Shown piece after piece: positions 11,766-23,552 of a stretch of 64,000 bases of DNA; the first letter of the stretch is position 1; each line of letters opens with the position of its first letter. The DNA comes from Pseudomonadales bacterium. GTDB taxonomy: Bacteria; Pseudomonadota; Gammaproteobacteria; Pseudomonadales; Ketobacteraceae. The DNA lies in the NCBI GenBank assembly GCA_002701845.1, contig NZXG01000054.1, forward strand, positions 22,899 through 86,898, given 5' to 3'. The notes under the pieces are model-generated. The model did no database searches. It was not told the DNA's origin and saw nothing but the letters and a program-made list of their open reading frames with translations. A program made the position numbers and the translations under genes.

Positions 11766-11815
11766 AGGGTTACCGTATTCAGGTTACGGGGCGGCAGTGC
11801 CGCCCCGGTGAATGT

Positions 11816-13360
11816 TTACCAAGTCTGGGTGGACTTGAACTTCTCAACGAGGGCTTTGAATTCGCTCTCGATGTCACCGTTCCAGTCGCCTTTCTGGTTG
11901 ACCTTCGCCATCAGCTCCGCGTATTCGGAATTGGCGTAGGACAGCAGCGCCGCCTCGAAGTCCAGAATCTTGGGCACCTCGATGTCTTCCAGATAACCTT
12001 CGTTGGCCACGTACAGCACCAGACCCATTTCCGCCACGGACAGCGGTGAGTACTGCTTCTGCTTCATCAACTCAGTCACTCGCGTGCCGTGCTCCAGCTG
12101 CTTGCGGGTGGCTTCGTCCAGATCCGATGCAAACTGGGCGAAGGCCGCCAGTTCACGGTACTGGGCCAGGGCCAGACGAATACCGCCGCCAAGCTTTTTG
12201 ATGATCTTGGTCTGGGCCGCGCCGCCCACCCGCGATACCGAAATACCGGCGTTCATGGCCGGTCGGATACCGGAGTTGAACAGGTCGGTCTCCACGAAGA
12301 TCTGACCGTCGGTGATGGAGATCACGTTGGTGGGTACGAAGGCGGATACGTCACCGGCCTGGGTCTCGATAATGGGCAGTGCGGTCAGTGAACCCGTTTG
12401 GCCTTTGACGTCACCGTTGGTGAATTTTTCCACGTAATCGGCGTTAACCCGGGCCGCACGCTCCAGCAGACGGGAGTGCAGATAGAACACGTCACCGGGG
12501 TAAGCTTCCCGACCCGGCGGACGTCGCAGCAATAGGGAGATCTGACGATAAGCCCAGGCCTGCTTGGTGAGGTCATCGTACACGATCAGGGCGTCTTCGC
12601 CACGGTCACGGAAATATTCACCCATGGTACAACCGGTGAAAGCCGCCAGATACAACATCGCCGCCGGATCCGCCGCTGCCGCCGCCACCACGATGGTGTT
12701 CTCCATGGCGCCGTGCTCTTCCAGCTTGCGCACCACGTTGGCAATGGAGGATTGCTTCTGGCCAATGGCCACGTAGATACACTTAATGCCGGAATCCTTC
12801 TGGTTGATGATGGTATCGATGGCAATGGCGGATTTACCGATCTGACGGTCACCGATGATCAATTCCCGCTGGCCACGACCAATGGGGGTCATGGCGTCAA
12901 TGGACTTGAGACCGGTCTGCACCGGCTGGTCCACGGACTGACGGGCAATAACGCCTGGTGCCACTTTTTCCACCACGTCGGTTTCCGTGGTTTTCAGTGG
13001 GCCTTTACCGTCGATGGGATTACCCAGGCCATCCACCACCCGGCCCAGCAGTTCGCGGCCCACCGGCACTTCCAGCACCTTACCGGTACAGCGGACTTTC
13101 TGACCTTCGGCCAGCGCCAGGTAATCGCCCAGCACCACCGCACCCACGGAGTCCTGCTCCAGGTTCAGGGCCATGCCGAAGCTGCCGTTTTCGAATTCCA
13201 CCATCTCGCCGTACATGACATCGGCCAGCCCGTGGATACGCACAATACCGTCGGATACGCTGACAATAGTACCTTCGGTGCGCGCTTCGGAAGTTGTATC
13301 CAGATTCGCGATGCGCTGTTTGATCAGCTCGCTTATCTCTGAGGGATTGAGTTGCTGCAT
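11816..13360 (-). CDS. atpA: F1Fo ATP synthase alpha subunit
   Basis: A 514-residue non-catalytic nucleotide-binding subunit. The N-terminus [18 protein letters not shown] is typical, with P-loop GDRQIGKSA near residue 170 and the conserved [18 protein letters not shown] segment around 365-382. It is positioned between atpH (16-nt gap) and atpG in the operon. No unusual residues noticed. Confidence 0.99.
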   Translation of the reverse strand: MQQLNPSEISELIKQRIANLDTTSEARTEGTIVSVSDGIVRIHGLADVMYGEMVEFENGSFGMALNLEQDSVGAVVLGDYLALAEGQKVRCTGKVLEVPVGRELLGRVVDGLGNPIDGKGPLKTTETDVVEKVAPGVIARQSVDQPVQTGLKSIDAMTPIGRGQRELIIGDRQIGKSAIAIDTIINQKDSGIKCIYVAIGQKQSSIANVVRKLEEHGAMENTIVVAAAAADPAAMLYLAAFTGCTMGEYFRDRGEDALIVYDDLTKQAWAYRQISLLLRRPPGREAYPGDVFYLHSRLLERAARVNADYVEKFTNGDVKGQTGSLTALPIIETQAGDVSAFVPTNVISITDGQIFVETDLFNSGIRPAMNAGISVSRVGGAAQTKIIKKLGGGIRLALAQYRELAAFAQFASDLDEATRKQLEHGTRVTELMKQKQYSPLSVAEMGLVLYVANEGYLEDIEVPKILDFEAALLSYANSEYAELMAKVNQKGDWNGDIESEFKALVEKFKSTQTW

Positions 13361-13376
13361 GCTGTTGTCCTCAAAC

Positions 13377-13913
13377 TCAAGTATTCAATTTGTCGGCCAG
13401 TTTAGCGAGCTTGCCGCGGACAGAACCGTCGATCACCAGATCGCCGGCTCTGATAATGACCCCACCCAGCAGAGATTGATCCTCAGCGGTGGAGACATTA
13501 ACGTCACGGCCCAGTTTCTGCTTCAGGGCAGAGGCCAGCTTGTTTGCCTGCTCATCGGTCAGGGTGAAGGCAGAGGTAATCTCCACGTCCACACTCTGTT
13601 CCTTTTGCGACTTCAGCTCCTCGTACAGCGCCGCGATTTCCGGCAACGCTTCCAGACGCTTGTTTTGCGCCAGCAAGGCCACGAAGTTTTTGCCCGCATC
13701 ATTCAGCTTGTCCTGACAGAGTTCCGCGAACCCTTTGGCTTTTTCCGCTGAGGTGATTTTGGGGTTTTGCAGGTAAGCCGCCACCGTAGGCTCCGCCGCC
13801 ACCGCTGCGGTGAAGGCGAGCATATCGGACCATTCAGACAGAGCGCCGTGCTCATCGGCGTACTGGAAAGCCGCTTTCGCGTATGGCCGGGCAACTGTGA
13901 GTAGATCTGCCAT
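13377..13913 (-). CDS. atpH: F1Fo ATP synthase delta subunit
   Basis: A 178-residue peripheral-stalk cap. The N-terminal helical domain begins with [12 protein letters not shown], and the C-terminus includes [20 protein letters not shown], the family signature. It connects the b subunits to the top of the alpha3beta3 crown. It starts 12 nt after atpF and ends 16 nt before atpA. Confidence 0.98.
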   Translation of the reverse strand: MADLLTVARPYAKAAFQYADEHGALSEWSDMLAFTAAVAAEPTVAAYLQNPKITSAEKAKGFAELCQDKLNDAGKNFVALLAQNKRLEALPEIAALYEELKSQKEQSVDVEITSAFTLTDEQANKLASALKQKLGRDVNVSTAEDQSLLGGVIIRAGDLVIDGSVRGKLAKLADKLNT

Positions 13914-13925
13914 AGTCGGTTTCCG

Positions 13926-14396
13926 TTACAGTTCCGATGCAAGTTGCTCAAGCATTTCGTTATGAGCACTCTGGTCGACTGATTTGCCAAGAATTTTTTC
14001 CGCGCCAGCGACAGAAAGCGTGGCCACCTGCGCGCGCAGATTTTCTTTTGCGCGGTTCAGTTCCTGCTCCACTTCCGCCTGCGCAGCCTCTTTGAGTCGC
14101 TCACCCTCGGCCCGGGCCTGATCTTTTGCCTCTTCCACCATCTGATTGGCACGCTTGTTGGCCTGCTCAACCAGGGCGGCCGCCTGCTGCTTGGCTTCCC
14201 GCAGCGTTTCCGCGGCTTTTTCCTTGGCGAGTTCCAGATCTTTTTCGGCCTGGTCGGCCGATTGCAGCCCCTGCGCGATTTTTTCGGTACGCTCGCGCAT
14301 AGCCGTGGTCAGCGGTGGCCAGACAAACTTCATGCAAAACGCCACGAAGATGGCAAAGGCGACCGCTTGTCCCAGGATGGTCATGTTAATATCCAT
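13926..14396 (-). CDS. atpF: F1Fo ATP synthase subunit b
   Basis: A 156-residue subunit with one N-terminal membrane helix (residues about 5-25, [20 protein letters not shown]) followed by a long charged coiled coil (Ala/Glu/Lys/Gln-rich) that dimerises as the peripheral stalk. Length equals E. coli AtpF. It lies between atpE and atpH in the operon. Confidence 0.98.
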   Translation of the reverse strand: MDINMTILGQAVAFAIFVAFCMKFVWPPLTTAMRERTEKIAQGLQSADQAEKDLELAKEKAAETLREAKQQAAALVEQANKRANQMVEEAKDQARAEGERLKEAAQAEVEQELNRAKENLRAQVATLSVAGAEKILGKSVDQSAHNEMLEQLASEL

Positions 14397-14453
14397 ACCA
14401 AATCCTCTCGCTCGTTAAAGTATGTTTCTAAGTTACTTCTGCCGAGCGACGAC

Positions 14454-14732
<279 letters not shown>

Positions 14733-14735
14733 TCA

Positions 14736-15596
<861 letters not shown>

Positions 15597-15657
15597 CTAC
15601 CCTATTTTTGAAGTCGGAATTTGGCTTCTCTGCGAGCACAGGACCTTCGGCGGCGGC

Positions 15658-16050
15658 TCAAACCCTGCGAAAAACAGCGGGAACCACCCAGGCCACCCCG
15701 TACACTACGAAGAAGGCTGTAAAAATTATCGCCGCGTTTTCACGGGCACCTGGGAGCAGCTTGAATGTTGCCAACAGCAACAAGATGACGATGACAAACT
15801 TGCCGGCTTCACCCCGGTAGAACGCCCGCACTATGTCTCGGGACGCTTGCGCCCCGGAATGACGAAATGCTTGTAGAGCAAAGTAAAGATTGGCCAGGAC
15901 CGCAGTCCAACCCCCGGATAGTGCCGCCAGTGCGGCTTCTTTACCTGCTGTCAACAACAAGAGCGCAGCAATCACAGTCGAGACGAAAACCTGCGACCCC
16001 ACCACGTAAACGCCCAGCATCCCTTTGTTTAACGTGCCAGTTTTTGTCAC
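15658..16050 (-). CDS. atpI: ATP synthase assembly/accessory protein AtpI
   Basis: A 130-residue hydrophobic protein with four predicted membrane helices (about 12-35, 40-58, 83-100, 105-125). It is the first gene of the atp cluster, which with its size and topology identifies AtpI, a poorly conserved factor that helps c-ring assembly. The 187-nt gap (16051-16237) upstream towards parB is the likely site of the atp promoter; I did not find a clear -35/-10 pair there. Confidence 0.9.
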   Translation of the reverse strand: MTKTGTLNKGMLGVYVVGSQVFVSTVIAALLLLTAGKEAALAALSGGWTAVLANLYFALQAFRHSGAQASRDIVRAFYRGEAGKFVIVILLLLATFKLLPGARENAAIIFTAFFVVYGVAWVVPAVFRRV

Positions 16051-16237
16051 AGTCTTTTCCGTTTGCCCTCAATCAGCGGATGACTCTTTAATACCTACCG
16101 GACCTTGTGGGCCAGCTCTGGCGCTGATTGAACGTAGGTGCCTGTGTAAAGGCGGTGCCGATTATAGAGACTTTCCCCACCCCAGGCAACAAAGCCCGAA
16201 AGCCGTGAGTAAACTTTTTGTAGGCCTTTTGTGCAGA

Positions 16238-17140
16238 TTATTTTATGTGCGCCAGAATGCCATCCAGCTCATCCAGGCTGCTATAGCGAATGACCAGCTT
16301 GCCCTTGCCCCTGGCGCTGTGTTGAATCATCACCGGTGCTCCCAGCCGGTCCGCAAGATCGTCCTGTAACAATTTGATATCCGGGTCGATTTTGGTTTCC
16401 TGGTCAGCACTCTGTTGTTGCTGCAGACGCCGCACCAGGGCCTCGGTCTGGCGCACCGACAGGCCCTTGGCCACCACGGTGCGGGCGGCCTCGTTCTGGC
16501 GATCGCCGGCCAGGGCCAGCAGGGCCCGGGCGTGCCCCATCTCCAGATCGCCATGTTCCACCAGCTTGCGGGCGTCCGGCGCCAGGCTCATCAGGCGCAA
16601 CAGGTTGGTCACGGTGGTGCGGGATTTACCCACTGCGTCCGCCACCTGCTGGTGGGTGAGCTGAAACTCATCCTGAAACCGCTGCAGGGCGGAGGCCTCT
16701 TCAATGGGATTGAGATCCTCCCGCTGAATATTTTCAATCAGCGCCATGGCGATGGCGGCTTCGTCGGACACCGAGCGCACCACACAGGGTACTTCCGCCA
16801 GACCCGCCAGCTGACTGGCCCGCCAGCGGCGCTCCCCGGCGATGATCTCGTACTGGTTGGCGCCCTCCAGAGGTCGCACCACGATAGGCTGCATCACCCC
16901 CTGGGCTTTGATGGAGCTGGCCAGATCCTCCAGCGCCTGGGGATCCATATCCCGCCGCGGCTGGTAGCGGCCCCGTTGCAGGAATTCGATGGGCAGGTGT
17001 TTGAGCTCCCCGTCCACGTCTTCCCGGCTCACCGTCACCGGCTGACTGGCGTCGGTGGGCACTTCACTCTGGGGGATGCTGGTATTGCTGCCCAGCAGCG
17101 CGTCCAGGCCGCGGCCCAGGCCTTTTTTTCTGGCTGCCAT
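16238..17140 (-). CDS. parB: Chromosome-partitioning protein ParB (CTPase/parS-binding)
   Basis: A 300-residue ParB. The N-terminus ends in KKGLGRGLDALLG. The CTP-binding ParB/Srx domain includes GERRWRAS near residue 100, a helix-turn-helix (LTHQQVADAVGKSRTTVTNL) lies around residues 157-176, and a C-terminal dimerisation domain follows. ParB loads at parS sites and spreads, and ParA segregates the complex. Two perfect parS palindromes occur at 59550-59565 and 60195-60210 in this same window. The gene follows parA with a 104-nt gap. Confidence 0.98.
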   Translation of the reverse strand: MAARKKGLGRGLDALLGSNTSIPQSEVPTDASQPVTVSREDVDGELKHLPIEFLQRGRYQPRRDMDPQALEDLASSIKAQGVMQPIVVRPLEGANQYEIIAGERRWRASQLAGLAEVPCVVRSVSDEAAIAMALIENIQREDLNPIEEASALQRFQDEFQLTHQQVADAVGKSRTTVTNLLRLMSLAPDARKLVEHGDLEMGHARALLALAGDRQNEAARTVVAKGLSVRQTEALVRRLQQQQSADQETKIDPDIKLLQDDLADRLGAPVMIQHSARGKGKLVIRYSSLDELDGILAHIK

Positions 17141-17244
17141 GAATTGCCTTTATCGTTATCGCTGAAGTTAGGAAGCCCCACATTATAAGGGGCGCGCCCG
17201 GGGACGCAACGCGAAGTGGGGTACCGCTTGCCGCGGATACGGCC

Positions 17245-18045
17245 TCAGGCAGTGGCGGTCTCCGTGCCGGGCTTGTTCAGTTTTTGCTCGGCACGACGGA
17301 TCAGTTCCCCGGCCAGGGCCAGGTAGGACACCGCCCCCCGGGACCGGCGGTCGTATTCCAGCACCGGCAGGCCGTGGCTGGGGGCTTCCGCCAGCCGCAC
17401 GTTGCGGGGGATAATCGTGCGATACACCTTGTCACCAAAGTGATCCGTGAGCTGGCTGGACACCTGATTGGCCAGGGCGATGCGGGGATCGTACATGGTC
17501 CGCAACAGGCCGTCGATCTCCAGCTTGGGATTGAGCTGGGTCTGGATCCGTTCAATGGTGTTAAGCAGGGCGGAAAGCCCTTCCAGCGCATAATATTCAC
17601 ACTGCATGGGAATGATCACGGAATCGGAGGCCACCAGGGCATTCACAGTCAGCATATTGAGCGACGGCGGACAGTCGATCAGCACATAATCGTACTGCGC
17701 CCGCACCCCCTGCAGGGCCTGGTTAAGCCGCTGCTCCTTATTTTCCTCATCCAGCAGCTGCACTTCAGCGGCGGTCAGGTCCGCATTGGACCCCACCAGG
17801 TCGTAGCCGGGCTCCGTGGCCAGTGCCGCTTCGGTGACGGGCATCTGATCCACCAGCACATCGTAGATGGAGTTTTCCAGTTCGTGCTTGTTGACGCCAC
17901 TGCCCATGGTGGCATTGCCCTGGGGATCCAGATCGATCAGCAGCACCTTGCGCTTGGTGGCCACCAGTGACGCCGCCAGATTCACCGAGGTGGTGGTCTT
18001 GCCCACACCGCCCTTCTGATTGGTCACTGAGATCACTTTGCCCAC
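17245..18045 (-). CDS. parA: Chromosome-partitioning ATPase ParA (Soj)
   Basis: A 266-residue ParA. The deviant Walker A KGGVGKTTTSVNLA is at residues 10-23, Walker A' is LLIDLDPQGNA and Walker B is YVLIDCPPSLNML. Its short N-terminus, without a DNA-binding extension, marks it as the chromosomal Soj type. It forms the ATP-dependent gradient that moves ParB-parS complexes. Located between rsmG (18-nt gap) and parB, in the normal oriC-proximal order. Confidence 0.98.
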   Translation of the reverse strand: MGKVISVTNQKGGVGKTTTSVNLAASLVATKRKVLLIDLDPQGNATMGSGVNKHELENSIYDVLVDQMPVTEAALATEPGYDLVGSNADLTAAEVQLLDEENKEQRLNQALQGVRAQYDYVLIDCPPSLNMLTVNALVASDSVIIPMQCEYYALEGLSALLNTIERIQTQLNPKLEIDGLLRTMYDPRIALANQVSSQLTDHFGDKVYRTIIPRNVRLAEAPSHGLPVLEYDRRSRGAVSYLALAGELIRRAEQKLNKPGTETATA

Positions 18046-18063
18046 GCCGGCTCCCCCGTTGAT

Positions 18064-18714
18064 TTACCCGTTAGTCCGTCTTTGTACCACAATCAGGTGC
18101 CGCTCTTCATGCAAATAGGGCACATCCAAAGCCTGCACCCGCACCGCCAGGCCCTGGTCCCGCAATTCCGCCACCTCTGTTTCCGGTACCTGGCCTTTCA
18201 TGGCCAGCAGCGATCCCGACCCGGACAACAGGGGTAAGCACACACTGACAAAATCCCTGAGGGTGCTGAAGGCGCGGCTGGTGATGGCTTCAAAGGGCTG
18301 CCGGGGAGACAGGGACTCCACCCGGCCTTTCAGTACTTCCAGGTTAGTAAGCGCCAGCTCCGATTTCATCTGCAGCAGGAAGCGGGTTTTCTTGCCGTTA
18401 CTGTCGATCAGGGTCCAATGCCGCCGGGGGTCACAGATGGCCGCCGGTATCCCCGGCAGGCCGGCGCCGGTGCCCACGTCCAGCAGCCGCTCGCCGGTGA
18501 GTAACGGCACGATGGCGAGACTGTCCAGCAGGTGTTTCACTACCATCTCACCGGGATCCCGGATGGCGGTAAGGTTGTAGGCCCGGTTCCATTTCATCAG
18601 GCCTTCCAGGTACTGCGTCAGAGTGGCCAACTGGCTGGCGCCGAGCCGCAGGCCCAGTTGTTCGGCGCCCCGACCCAGGCGCTCAACCCAGGTGTCAGCC
18701 ACTGCCAAGCTCAT
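18064..18714 (-). CDS. rsmG: 16S rRNA (guanine527-N7)-methyltransferase RsmG
   Basis: A 216-residue SAM-dependent methyltransferase (formerly GidB) modifying G527 of 16S rRNA. The conserved segment MKWNRAYNLTAIRDP precedes motif I LLDVGTGAGLPGIP; the ITSRAFSTL motif follows. It is in the usual place between mnmG (38-nt gap) and parA. Confidence 0.98.
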   Translation of the reverse strand: MSLAVADTWVERLGRGAEQLGLRLGASQLATLTQYLEGLMKWNRAYNLTAIRDPGEMVVKHLLDSLAIVPLLTGERLLDVGTGAGLPGIPAAICDPRRHWTLIDSNGKKTRFLLQMKSELALTNLEVLKGRVESLSPRQPFEAITSRAFSTLRDFVSVCLPLLSGSGSLLAMKGQVPETEVAELRDQGLAVRVQALDVPYLHEERHLIVVQRRTNG

Positions 18715-18752
18715 CGCTCCTTTTATTGGCGTTCCCTGTTTTGACGTTACCC

Positions 18753-20639
18753 TCAGGCACTTTTCTTGCTCTGGCCGCTGCGCTTCTTCAAATGGATCAG
18801 CAGCAGGGAGATGGCCGCCGGGGTCACCCCGGGGATGCGGCTGGCCTGACCCAGGGTCTGGGGCCGGGCCTCCCCCAGCTTGGCCTTGATCTCGTTGGAC
18901 AGGCCGGAAATGGACTGGTAATCGAAATCCGCCGGCAACCGGGTGTCCTCACTGCGCCGCAGTCGTTCGATCTCATCCTGCTGGCGGGCGATATAGCCTT
19001 CGTACTTGGCCATGATCTCAATCTGCTCCGCCACCGCATCGGCCACCTCCAGTTCCGGCGTCAGGGCGGCGATATCCCGGTAGTTCAGCTCCGGACGCCG
19101 CAGCAGATCCTTGAGATTGAATTCCCGGCCTATGGGCTTGTCCAGTTTCGGTTCCAACTGGCGGGCCAGGGCGCTGCCGGGCTGTACCCAGGTGCCGCGC
19201 AGGCGCTGTTCTTCCCGTTCGATGGCTTCCTTCTTCTCACAGAAATGACGCCACCGCTCGTCGCTCACCAACCCCAGTTCCCGGCCTTTTTCCGTCAGCC
19301 GCAGATCCGCGTTGTCCTCCCGCAGCAACAGACGGTGCTCCGCCCGGCTGGTGAACATGCGGTAGGGTTCCAGGGTGCCCATGGTGATCAGGTCATCAAT
19401 CAGCACCCCGATATAGGCTTCATCCCGGCGCGGGTGCCAGGGATCTTTTTCCTGGGCCCGGCGGCCGGCATTGAGCCCCGCCAGCAGACCCTGGGCCCCG
19501 GCCTCTTCATAGCCGGTGGTACCGTTGATCTGGCCGGCAAAGAACAAACCCTGGATGAACTTGGTTTCCAGGGAATACTGCAGATCCCGGGGATCGAAGA
19601 AATCGTACTCGATGGCATAACCCGGGCGCAGAATATGGGCATGCTCCATGCCGGCAATGGAATGCACCAGGTCCAGCTGCACATCAAACGGCAGGCTGGT
19701 GGAAATGCCGTTGGGGTACAGCTCGTGCGTGGTAAGGCCCTCCGGCTCGATAAAAATCTGGTGCGAGGATTTGTCCGCGAAACGGTGAATCTTGTCCTCG
19801 ATGGACGGGCAATAGCGGGGGCCGATGCCCTCGATTACCCCGGTGTACATGGGGGAACGGTCCAGGCCACCCCGAATAATCTCGTGGGTGCGCTCATTGG
19901 TGTGGGTGATCCAACAACTGATCTGGCGCGGATGCTCGGCCACATCCCCCAGGTAGGACATCACCGGCAACGGCGTATCCCCGGGCTGTTCGGTCATCAC
20001 CGAGAAATCCACGGATTTGGCATCGATACGGGGCGGGGTACCGGTTTTCAGACGGTCCACCCGCAGCGGCAACTCCCGCAAACGGTTGGCCAGAGCGATG
20101 GACGGAGGGTCCCCGGCGCGGCCGCCGGCATGGTTGTCCAGGCCGATATGAATCTTGCCCCCCAGGAAGGTGCCGGCGGTCAGCACCACCGAACAGGCAA
20201 AGAAGCGCACTCCCATATTGGTGACCACGCCCTTCACGGTTTCGCCTTCGATAATCAGGTCATCGGCCCCCTGCTGGAAGATCTCCAGATGGGGCTGGTT
20301 CTCCAGAATTTCGCGCACCGCCGCCTTATAAAGTACCCGGTCCGCCTGGGCCCGGGTGGCCCGCACCGCCGGCCCCTTGCGGGAGTTCAGGGTGCGAAAC
20401 TGGATGCCGCCACGGTCCGTGGCCCGGGCCATGGCGCCGTCCAGGGCGTCGATCTCTTTTACCAGGTGGCTCTTGCCGATGCCACCGATGGCGGGGTTGC
20501 AGGACATCTGCCCCAGGGTCTCGATGTTGTGGGTGAGGAGCAGGGTGGACACGCCCATGCGGGCGCTGGCCAGAGCCGCCTCGGTACCGGCATGCCCGCC
20601 ACCAATTACGATAACGCCATAATGCTTTGGATAATCCAC
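18753..20639 (-). CDS. mnmG: tRNA uridine-5-carboxymethylaminomethyl modification enzyme MnmG (GidA)
   Basis: A 628-residue FAD protein. The N-terminal dinucleotide-binding motif [19 protein letters not shown] and the conserved [12 protein letters not shown] and [12 protein letters not shown] segments are intact. With MnmE it modifies U34 of several tRNAs. In most relatives mnmE is its immediate upstream neighbour; here the partner lies about 31 kb away at 52007-53395, separated by an exopolysaccharide locus. The opposite-strand 653-codon frame over this gene is a shadow. Confidence 0.99.
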   Translation of the reverse strand: MDYPKHYGVIVIGGGHAGTEAALASARMGVSTLLLTHNIETLGQMSCNPAIGGIGKSHLVKEIDALDGAMARATDRGGIQFRTLNSRKGPAVRATRAQADRVLYKAAVREILENQPHLEIFQQGADDLIIEGETVKGVVTNMGVRFFACSVVLTAGTFLGGKIHIGLDNHAGGRAGDPPSIALANRLRELPLRVDRLKTGTPPRIDAKSVDFSVMTEQPGDTPLPVMSYLGDVAEHPRQISCWITHTNERTHEIIRGGLDRSPMYTGVIEGIGPRYCPSIEDKIHRFADKSSHQIFIEPEGLTTHELYPNGISTSLPFDVQLDLVHSIAGMEHAHILRPGYAIEYDFFDPRDLQYSLETKFIQGLFFAGQINGTTGYEEAGAQGLLAGLNAGRRAQEKDPWHPRRDEAYIGVLIDDLITMGTLEPYRMFTSRAEHRLLLREDNADLRLTEKGRELGLVSDERWRHFCEKKEAIEREEQRLRGTWVQPGSALARQLEPKLDKPIGREFNLKDLLRRPELNYRDIAALTPELEVADAVAEQIEIMAKYEGYIARQQDEIERLRRSEDTRLPADFDYQSISGLSNEIKAKLGEARPQTLGQASRIPGVTPAAISLLLIHLKKRSGQSKKSA

Positions 20640-20954
20640 AAAAGTACCCTCTCAAGCCCGAAACATTGGGGTCCCCGCGCCGGCTGACCGCCAGCGAAAA
20701 GGGCGCACATTATACGGCAGACGGGAATAAAAGAAAAAAGCTTTACGGTTTGGCGATTATTTGCAAAAAGCGCTTGACTTAGGGCAGCCTGGGACCCATC
20801 ATCCAAACCAGCTTGAAAGTAAGTCTCTAGTTTATATTCTCCATTACGCAGCACCTGAGCAGTTCTCCGTCCTGAAGTCTCTAAATTCCAGTCTGATTTC
20901 CCGCTATTGATGCCTCTCGGGGCGCACTACAATTTTTGTTATCAGGATTAAATT
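20640..20954. promoter_or_regulatory. Divergent intergenic region mnmG / csp
   Basis: About 315 bp between the divergently transcribed mnmG and the cold-shock gene. It includes an AT-rich stretch at about 20710-20770 and a TTGACT at about 20773. I could not assign a reliable -10. The cold-shock gene probably has a long 5' leader here, as cspA genes often do, but no cold box was identified with confidence. No gene is supported in this stretch. Confidence 0.4.
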
Positions 20955-21164
20955 ATGTCTAATACAGTTACCGGCACCGTTAAATGGTTCAATGAATCCA
21001 AAGGCTTTGGTTTTATCGAGCAGCAATCCGGTCCGGACGTTTTCGCTCACTTCAGTGCTATTGTCGGCTCGGGTTTCAAAACCCTGGCGGAAGGCCAGCA
21101 GGTTGAGTTTACTGTGACTCAGGGCCAGAAAGGTCCCCAGGCTGAGAACATCGTCGCTCTGTAA
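20955..21164 (+). CDS. Cold-shock-domain protein (CspA family)
   Basis: A 69-residue single cold-shock domain. RNP1 KGFGFIEQ is at residues 16-23 and RNP2 VFAHFSAI at about 29-36; [15 protein letters not shown] is the family signature. It binds single-stranded nucleic acid and melts RNA structures. It is monocistronic: a strong terminator follows 32 nt later. Which Csp paralogue it is cannot be told from sequence alone. Confidence 0.97.
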   Translation: MSNTVTGTVKWFNESKGFGFIEQQSGPDVFAHFSAIVGSGFKTLAEGQQVEFTVTQGQKGPQAENIVAL

Positions 21165-21196
21165 GCAACGGGTTCCGCCAGACCATTGCAAGACCC

Positions 21197-21227
21197 AAAA
21201 AGGCAGGCCATGGGGCCTGCCTTTTTC
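21197..21227 (+). terminator. Rho-independent terminator of the cold-shock gene
   Basis: A perfect 9-bp stem, AGGCAGGCC (21201-21209) with GGCCTGCCT (21214-21222), a 4-nt loop, a preceding A-run and a following T-tract. It is 32 nt after the csp stop. The flanking A and T runs would also allow termination from the opposite direction. Confidence 0.92.
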
Positions 21228-21497
21228 GTTGTGATTCGTTTGTTGTGATTCGTGCCGCGCGGGCGCGGCGATCCTCCCCCTACACTGACCATTCCTTCAA
21301 CCAGGCTTGCGTAGGTTCGCGGCCAAAGGTCGCGCGAACGCCATTTCTACTGACTCATTACACCCATTTTTTGGCGGGTTCCACCATCGGTTTGACAATT
21401 GGGTCATGCCATACTCCGTGTATACCGTGGTAGCACTCCGGCCACTTCCCGGCGGGGGCACAGATAACAATAATCAGAATTGCCAGGGGAACAGACC

Positions 21498-23487
21498 ATG
21501 GATAATCCAATTCGGCACCGGCCCGCCTGCGGCTGGGATAATTTACTCTGGCTTCCTTTACTGTTGGGGGCGCTGACGTTGGCGGCCTGCAGGAGGCATG
21601 GGCGGAGACCGCTGACAATGTTCGCAACCAGGAGACCGGCCTGTACCAGCGCCCGCTGGACTATCCCCGGGTGCACACTAGCCGGCTTATTTATATTGAA
21701 AGCCGCAGCGGCCACAAGATCGGCCTGCGGGTGTCACTGCCGGCCCATGCCGATGGCACCCCGGCGACGGGACCGTTCCCGGTGATTCTGGTACAAACCG
21801 CTTACAACATTAACACTGTATCATTGATCAGCTATCCCGGGGCGGTATTACTGGGCGCACCGGATCCTTTTATGGTGCGCCGCGGCTACGCCCAGGTGGG
21901 GGTGGACGTGATCGGTTCCGGGGTGTCTGAAGGTGGCTGGGAACTGCTGGGGGAAACCGAGCAATCCGGCTATGGCGATGTGGTGGACTGGATCCAGCAG
22001 CAACCCTGGTCCAATGGCGACATCGGCCTGGCCGGCGCTTCCTATATGGCGATTACCGCTCTGTTCACCGCCCAACAACGGCCGGACGACATCAAAGCCA
22101 TTTTCGCCGCGGTACCCATGGGCGATCCCATGCGCGGTACGGTCAACACGGGGGCATGTTTAACGCATTGTTCATGAGCCTCTGGTTCCGCTTGACCCAC
22201 GCCTCCTCCACCCAAAACATCACCACGGTCCTGCAATACCCGGAACACGCGCAGCAGATCGCCAAATCCACTGCGGATCATATCGCCCAGATTGACAATT
22301 ACTATCTGCCCCTGGTGGAAAAGGTGCTCGACGGTGACCCGGAAATTACCTACGACAGCCCCTTCTGGCGGGTGCGCGCACCTTTGCAGAATATTGACCG
22401 GATCCAGGCGCCCACCCTTGTCACCGGCGCTCTCAACGACATTTTTCAGCGGGACGCGCCACTGATTTACGAAGCGCTGAAGGACCGGGTGGACAGCCGG
22501 CTGATGGTATTCAATGGGGATCATTTCGGCAGCTTTCTGCAGGCCATACCCGGTACCGAAAAAACCGATCCTTTGCTGCACCTGGTGTTGCAGTGGTTTG
22601 ACCACTATCTGAAGGGAATGGATACGGATCTGGAATCCATTCCGCCGGTGACCCAATACGTGAAGCACTATAAATGGGGCACCTGGCAGGGGTTCGATGT
22701 GAGCACCGACTGGCCCCACCCAGCGGCCATGCCGGAGCGCTGGTATCTGCACGGTGACATGAGCCTGACCCGGCAAATGCCGGAACAGGAAACGCCGGGA
22801 CACAGCATGGACACTCCTCTCTTTCTGGAATACCTCTATGGCAAAAACGACCTGGGGGGTCTCCTGCGGCTGAAGGTGACACTGCAGGATGGCACCCAGT
22901 GCTCCCCCAGTTATGTGCAGTGGACTCTGGGCACCGCTGGCTGGTTCCTGCCCCTGCCCTGTTTCTGGAACAATGCCCGCCTGGAGCGGGACGCTCTTAA
23001 CTACGAAACGTCACCCATGACCGAGGATTACTACATCAACGGCTCGCTGCAGGCGGATCTGTGGATCACCAGTACGGTGACCGAGGCGGCGTTGTCCGTG
23101 CGCATCGACGAAGTCAGCCCCGGGGGTCAGGTAAACCCCATTACCAACGGTCTGCAACTGGCATCCATGCGCCGGGTGGATCCGACCCGGTCCCGCTATT
23201 TACAGGGGGAAATGATTCAGCCTTTCCATCCCTTCACTCAGGAGGTGGAGGAGTTTTTGCAACCCGGCGTTCCCACCCTGGTGCAGGTGGAAATTTTCCC
23301 CACCGCCGCCTTGATTCGCCAGGGTCATAAACTGCGGGTATCCATCAGCCCCAGCAACCAGGCTCAGGGTGGCGTCAACCTGCCCCGCCGGGAACGGGCC
23401 CGTGGCGGAGTGACCACCATTCTCAACAGTCCACAGTATCCCTCCAGTGTGATCCTGCCCGTGGTTCCCGTCGCGGAGTTGGATTAG
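21498..23487 (+). pseudogene. CocE/NonD-family (X-Pro dipeptidyl-peptidase S15-like) hydrolase, two apparent frameshifts
   Basis: The reading frame is split in three. 21498-~21590 encodes a lipoprotein-like signal (LLLGALTLAAC). ~21590-~22153 carries the alpha/beta-hydrolase core with nucleophile elbow GLAGASYMAI. 22156-23487 carries the rest, with a candidate acid (TGALNDIF), a candidate His (GDHFGSF) and the beta-jelly-roll C-terminal domain. Together they give the usual CocE/NonD layout (about 650 residues). Each junction moves the frame as a one-base deletion would; the second lies at a GGGGG run (just before 22156), and another G5 run lies at 21566-21570. The gene is either a pseudogene or contains assembly errors. 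Start ATG 21498 has AGGGGA 8 nt upstream. Confidence 0.8.
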
Positions 23488-23500
23488 CCCTGCTGACCAA

Positions 23501-23552
23501 TCCGTGCGGCCCCTCCGTGCGGCCCCTCCGTGCGGCCCCTCCGTGCGGCCCC
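23501..23552. repeat. Four perfect tandem copies of a 13-bp repeat
   Basis: The 13-mer TCCGTGCGGCCCC is repeated four times without mismatch, 14 nt downstream of the hydrolase stop codon. It has no coding role that I can see. Such arrays expand by replication slippage and may vary between strains. Confidence 0.95.

Noticed and set aside
18726..20687. 653-codon top-strand frame opposite mnmG
   Set aside because: It is fully antisense to a clear mnmG and its composition (Gly/His/Gln/Pro-rich) is a codon-bias shadow.
20904..21191. 95-codon frame antisense to the cold-shock gene
   Set aside because: It lies opposite a well-defined CspA-family gene.
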